A stretch of 21,539 nt of DNA, taken from Larix sibirica. Lineage: Eukaryota > Streptophyta > Pinopsida > Pinales > Pinaceae. A program made the translations under genes and the position numbers. Positions within the stretch are counted from its first letter, which is position 1. Every line of letters starts with the position of its first letter. Location: the NCBI GenBank assembly GCA_004151065.3, contig NWUY0300013179.1:5422-26960 (forward strand), given 5' to 3'. The notes under the pieces were generated by a model. That model searched no databases. It saw only the letters and a program-made list of their open reading frames with translations, and was not told where the DNA came from. Below, in pieces: positions 19,200 through 21,539 of the stretch.

Positions 19200-20362
19200 G
19201 TTAACCCTTCAAGCTTCCAAATATGACACCTGAACTACTTACTACAATCCACAAGGTCGTGTCCATAGTTGTGACATCAGGCACAAAGAAATGGAACATT
19301 TAAATAGTCAAGTGTTTGAACATATGACTGACCACCTACCACCAAATGCATCGAATCGAAGAGTCCTTTATTGAGGTCAATCTCTACCAAGATTTGTGTG
19401 AGTGACCTTTAGGAACCACACAAACAACACTTATCCACCACCACAAAAGATCCCATTGTATCCCTAATAGCTCTTAACCCTACCTCAGTCCAAAATTCCA
19501 AAGGAAGTCTAGGTAGCTTAACCAACATGGTTGATCAAGTTAAAGCTTCATCCCAAGGGTCAAACAATGGATTCCAAAGTTCAAAGATAAAAAAAAAAAT
19601 GCTTCCCAGTGAAGCAACATTGTCCCAGAATCTATTATGCTTCCTCTTTTTTTTAAACAAATCCAGACCAACCTCTAGCCAGGGAATGGATGATAGGGCA
19701 TGCACCCACCATAGGCCCCCACCCCCCCTGTTCCCATTCTAATAGGGATCCCAAACCAATGCACCAACCATAAAGTTTCCCTACAAGTGCTCACCCCTCT
19801 AGAATAGCAATGTCCACAATATTAACCACAACACCCATTACTAGAGAGAGATCACCACCATGAGAATCAACCACTCTATGCTTCTTCTTTTGTACCTCCA
19901 CAATATCCCGCAAACAGTAATTGTTGAGTTCGTGCAACTCAATTTTAGAACCCACAAAGCCATGGGAGATGCTAGCGCCCAAGAAGTATCCCGACATATA
20001 TGAAAGGAGGCTTGGCTTGTGCAATGCCCCAAGGTGATCTCTATCATATCCATCTCATGCTCTAGTGCTAACCTCTTGCACGAGTGCTAACGATCCTGAG
20101 GGAAGACCCTCATCCTTAACTTCCCATATCGGGGTGTCGACGATCCTTGACACAAACATAGTGTTACATAGTACAATCTTGCCTTCAAAACCTAACCCAT
20201 AACTAAACCCTATGCCACATAAAGTAGTCCTCAAGATCACCACCAAGCATGCCATTAGAGAGTCCACTTATCGTATTGCATGCCTGCCTTGTGCATATTC
20301 ATTAAATCCACCTCCAACTCATTGTCATCTGAATAGGACACTAGTGAAGATGTGATCTCCAT
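19200..20362 (-). pseudogene. LINE ORF1 (DUF4283-like plus CCHC knuckle)
   Basis: The ATG at 20362 begins MEITSSLVSYSDDNELEVDL, then stops intervene. Further on, ALVGKLYGWCIGLGSLLEW (about 19795-19740), HSLARGWSGF and LWNPLFDPWDEAL match a DUF4283 domain. MLVKLPRLPLEFWTEVGLRA (about 19530-19470) is the hallmark VWV.LP.LPLEFW segment. The zinc knuckle at 19285-19244 keeps all CCHC ligands (C..C....H....C, with HNYGH inside) but has a TGA between the first two Cys. This was the RNA-binding protein of the element. At least five stops; nonfunctional. Confidence 0.75.
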
Positions 20363-20373
20363 TTTATGGTATG

Positions 20374-20415
20374 CAAAAATTCTTTTTATTCTATTTTTTA
20401 TTTTATTTTTTTTCT
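20374..20415. repeat. T-rich tract
   Basis: T-dominated stretch (A-rich on the minus strand) just before the LINE ORF1 start. It could be the LINE 5' leader or the poly(A) tail of another minus-strand insertion beyond it; no element sequence supports the second option. Confidence 0.4.
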
Positions 20416-20686
20416 CAAGATGGCTAAACCTATCATAACTTAATTTTCAAACTTCCAGCTATTCACAAATGTGAGTTGACTCATCATTGTTATTCAAGGA
20501 AAACCACAACCCCTGAAATAATCCATTGGTGGTTCGTAAGGGGGTAGGATTCCACTCATGTCAGATGTATTTAGGTCTTGGGTCATTAACATGTTTCCTT
20601 ACATTCAATGAAGACAAGCTCTTAGCCAATCAAAAGCATTTTTAGGTCTTACTCCAGGACCAATCCATAATGGTGGATAAATTTTC
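20416..20686. other. intergenic, nothing recognised
   Basis: No open frame or element motif. AATGGTGG-type sequence at 20669-20676 begins the similarity to the duplication that follows. Confidence 0.4.
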
Positions 20687-20975
20687 AATGGTGGGTAATT
20701 TCTTTTAAGTTGTGTTGCAGTTTTGAAAAAAAAAATTGAATGTTTTCCATGTATGATGTTCAAAAGGAAAGAGCTAATATTGGTGTGGAGTAAGCATTCT
20801 AATTTCTAAATTTTTGGTGTTGTTCCATAATGGTGGGTAATTTTTTTAAGTAAGTTGTGTTGAATGCATTTTGAAATATTTTTATTTTGAATGATTTTCA
20901 TGTGTGATTTTAAAAAGGAAATAGTTAATATTTGTGTGGAGTAAGATTTCAAAATTCTAAATTTACAAGTTAGAG
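20687..20975. repeat. 142-bp degenerate tandem duplication
   Basis: Copies start at 20687 and 20829 with AATGGTGGGTAATTT. They share AAGTTGTGTTG, AAAAGGAAA.AG.TAATATT and GTGTGGAGTAAG. Small indels and substitutions separate them. Non-coding. Confidence 0.75.
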
Positions 20976-21304
20976 AACTACTTAAATGTCATTTTTTGGA
21001 GCCATTTCATCTTATAGTAATTTTTCATTAAGTTGTTGGAACCCGACGATACAAAATGCCAGAGTTCATATCAATCTAGAAATTTAATTAAATTTTTGAT
21101 ATTTTGGGTTGATAAAAGATGACAAAACCTCTAAGGACATTGTTCCCCCATGTATGGACCTTAGATCATAGTAGAAATCCGCTTATGCCTAAAATTTCTA
21201 TCTTGTTCTTATTATTAGATTTGTGGTGGTAAAGAGGGCATGTTTGCTACAAAAGTAGCTTACCCCTCATTTCACCTTATATAGGTACCCCCATAAATCG
21301 ACTC
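20976..21304. other. intergenic, nothing recognised
   Basis: AT-rich, with no coding frame, RNA or repeat that I can support. Confidence 0.4.
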
Positions 21305-21388
21305 TCCTTAGGTAGTTATTCTAGCATGAGTGGTTGCAAGGAAAATTGTTGTCCTCCCTACTTGGGTTGAAATCCCATATTGTGACAT
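21305..21388 (+). mobile_element. tRNA-derived SINE-like copy (second)
   Basis: Plus-strand copy of the element at 261-338. It has an A-box-like part (TTAGGTAGTTATTCTAGCATG) and a B-box-like part (GGGTTGAAATCCC, 21364-21376), with GTGGTTG and AAATTGTTGTCC at the same relative places. After the B box both copies read CCA(C)AT(AT)..TGAC. Shared sequence outside the promoter boxes is what separates a SINE family from chance tRNA likeness. Confidence 0.5.
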
Positions 21389-21539
21389 TTAGGGAAGAAT
21401 TTTAAGGTCCATATTTTTTGGTGAATCTTACTAATTCTTAAATTTCCAACCATAAAATGTTTGGCAATATTATTAAAAAATATTCAAATTTGTAAGGGGT
21501 TGATGCAGTTTTTGGACAATTTTGGCGATTTTTAGAGTA

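Larger units (their letters stand above)
14365..20362 (-). mobile_element. near full-length, inactive L1-type LINE
   Basis: About 6 kb on the minus strand with the complete domain order of a plant L1 element: ORF1 with a DUF4283-like domain and a CCHC knuckle, then ORF2 with AP-type endonuclease, reverse transcriptase, zf-RVT and C-terminal RNase H. Every part carries stops or frame changes, and the RT catalytic box is altered, so it is dead. The 5' limit is set at the ORF1 ATG and the 3' limit at the RNase H end. UTRs, poly(A) and target-site duplication were not resolved. Confidence 0.82.

Noticed and set aside
13500-20420. Target-site duplication flanking the minus-strand LINE
   Set aside because: T-rich tracts at about 13511 and 14092 were considered as the poly(A) end, but no matching sequence was found beyond 20370.
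1-21539. CRISPR array, prokaryotic operon or defence system
   Set aside because: No regularly spaced repeats and no prokaryotic gene organisation; introns and LINEs show plant nuclear DNA.

Overview
The window reads as plant nuclear DNA. Both intact genes are split by short GT-AG introns, coding DNA is sparse, and the intergenic DNA is AT-rich and full of decayed non-LTR retrotransposons. The run of Ns at 10245-10619 marks a draft assembly. Gene families and LINE types fit a seed plant. Wide spacing and old repeats would suit a gymnosperm, but this is inference: no marker gene fixes the lineage.

Layout. (1) 1-2040: AT-rich intergenic DNA with a tRNA-derived SINE-like copy (minus strand) and two sets of degenerate tandem repeats. 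(2) 2110-5198, minus strand: a complete eight-exon gene for an aleurain-like (cathepsin H-type) papain-family cysteine protease of 361 residues. Four separate short tandem duplications sit inside it; one duplicates a splice acceptor and one duplicates the last coding exon. (3) 5400-6140: its upstream region, with 63-bp degenerate repeats. (4) About 6143-8340, plus strand: a 5'-truncated, frameshifted L1-type LINE fragment (late RT, zf-RVT, RNase H). (5) 8340-11580: mostly unassigned DNA holding an arginine/glycine-rich decayed reading frame, a sequence gap, and a possible first exon of a minus-strand gene. (6) 11883-13307, plus strand: a complete four-exon GDSL esterase/lipase gene of 385 residues, with duplicated ACGTCA-containing promoter segments. 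(7) About 13845-14010: an imperfect inverted repeat with perfect 14-bp cores, MITE-like. (8) About 14365-20362, minus strand: a near full-length but dead L1-type LINE with ORF1 (DUF4283-like domain plus CCHC knuckle) and ORF2 (endonuclease, RT, zf-RVT, RNase H). (9) 20370-21539: AT-rich DNA with a 142-bp duplication and a second copy of the SINE seen at the left end.

The two intact genes are not obviously functionally linked. One encodes a secretory-route protease and the other a secreted or vacuolar ester hydrolase. I see no operon-like or defence-like system. The most notable points are the protease (missing canonical vacuolar sorting tetrapeptide, duplicated splice acceptor, duplicated terminal exon), the shared SINE family, and the RNase H-bearing LINEs.
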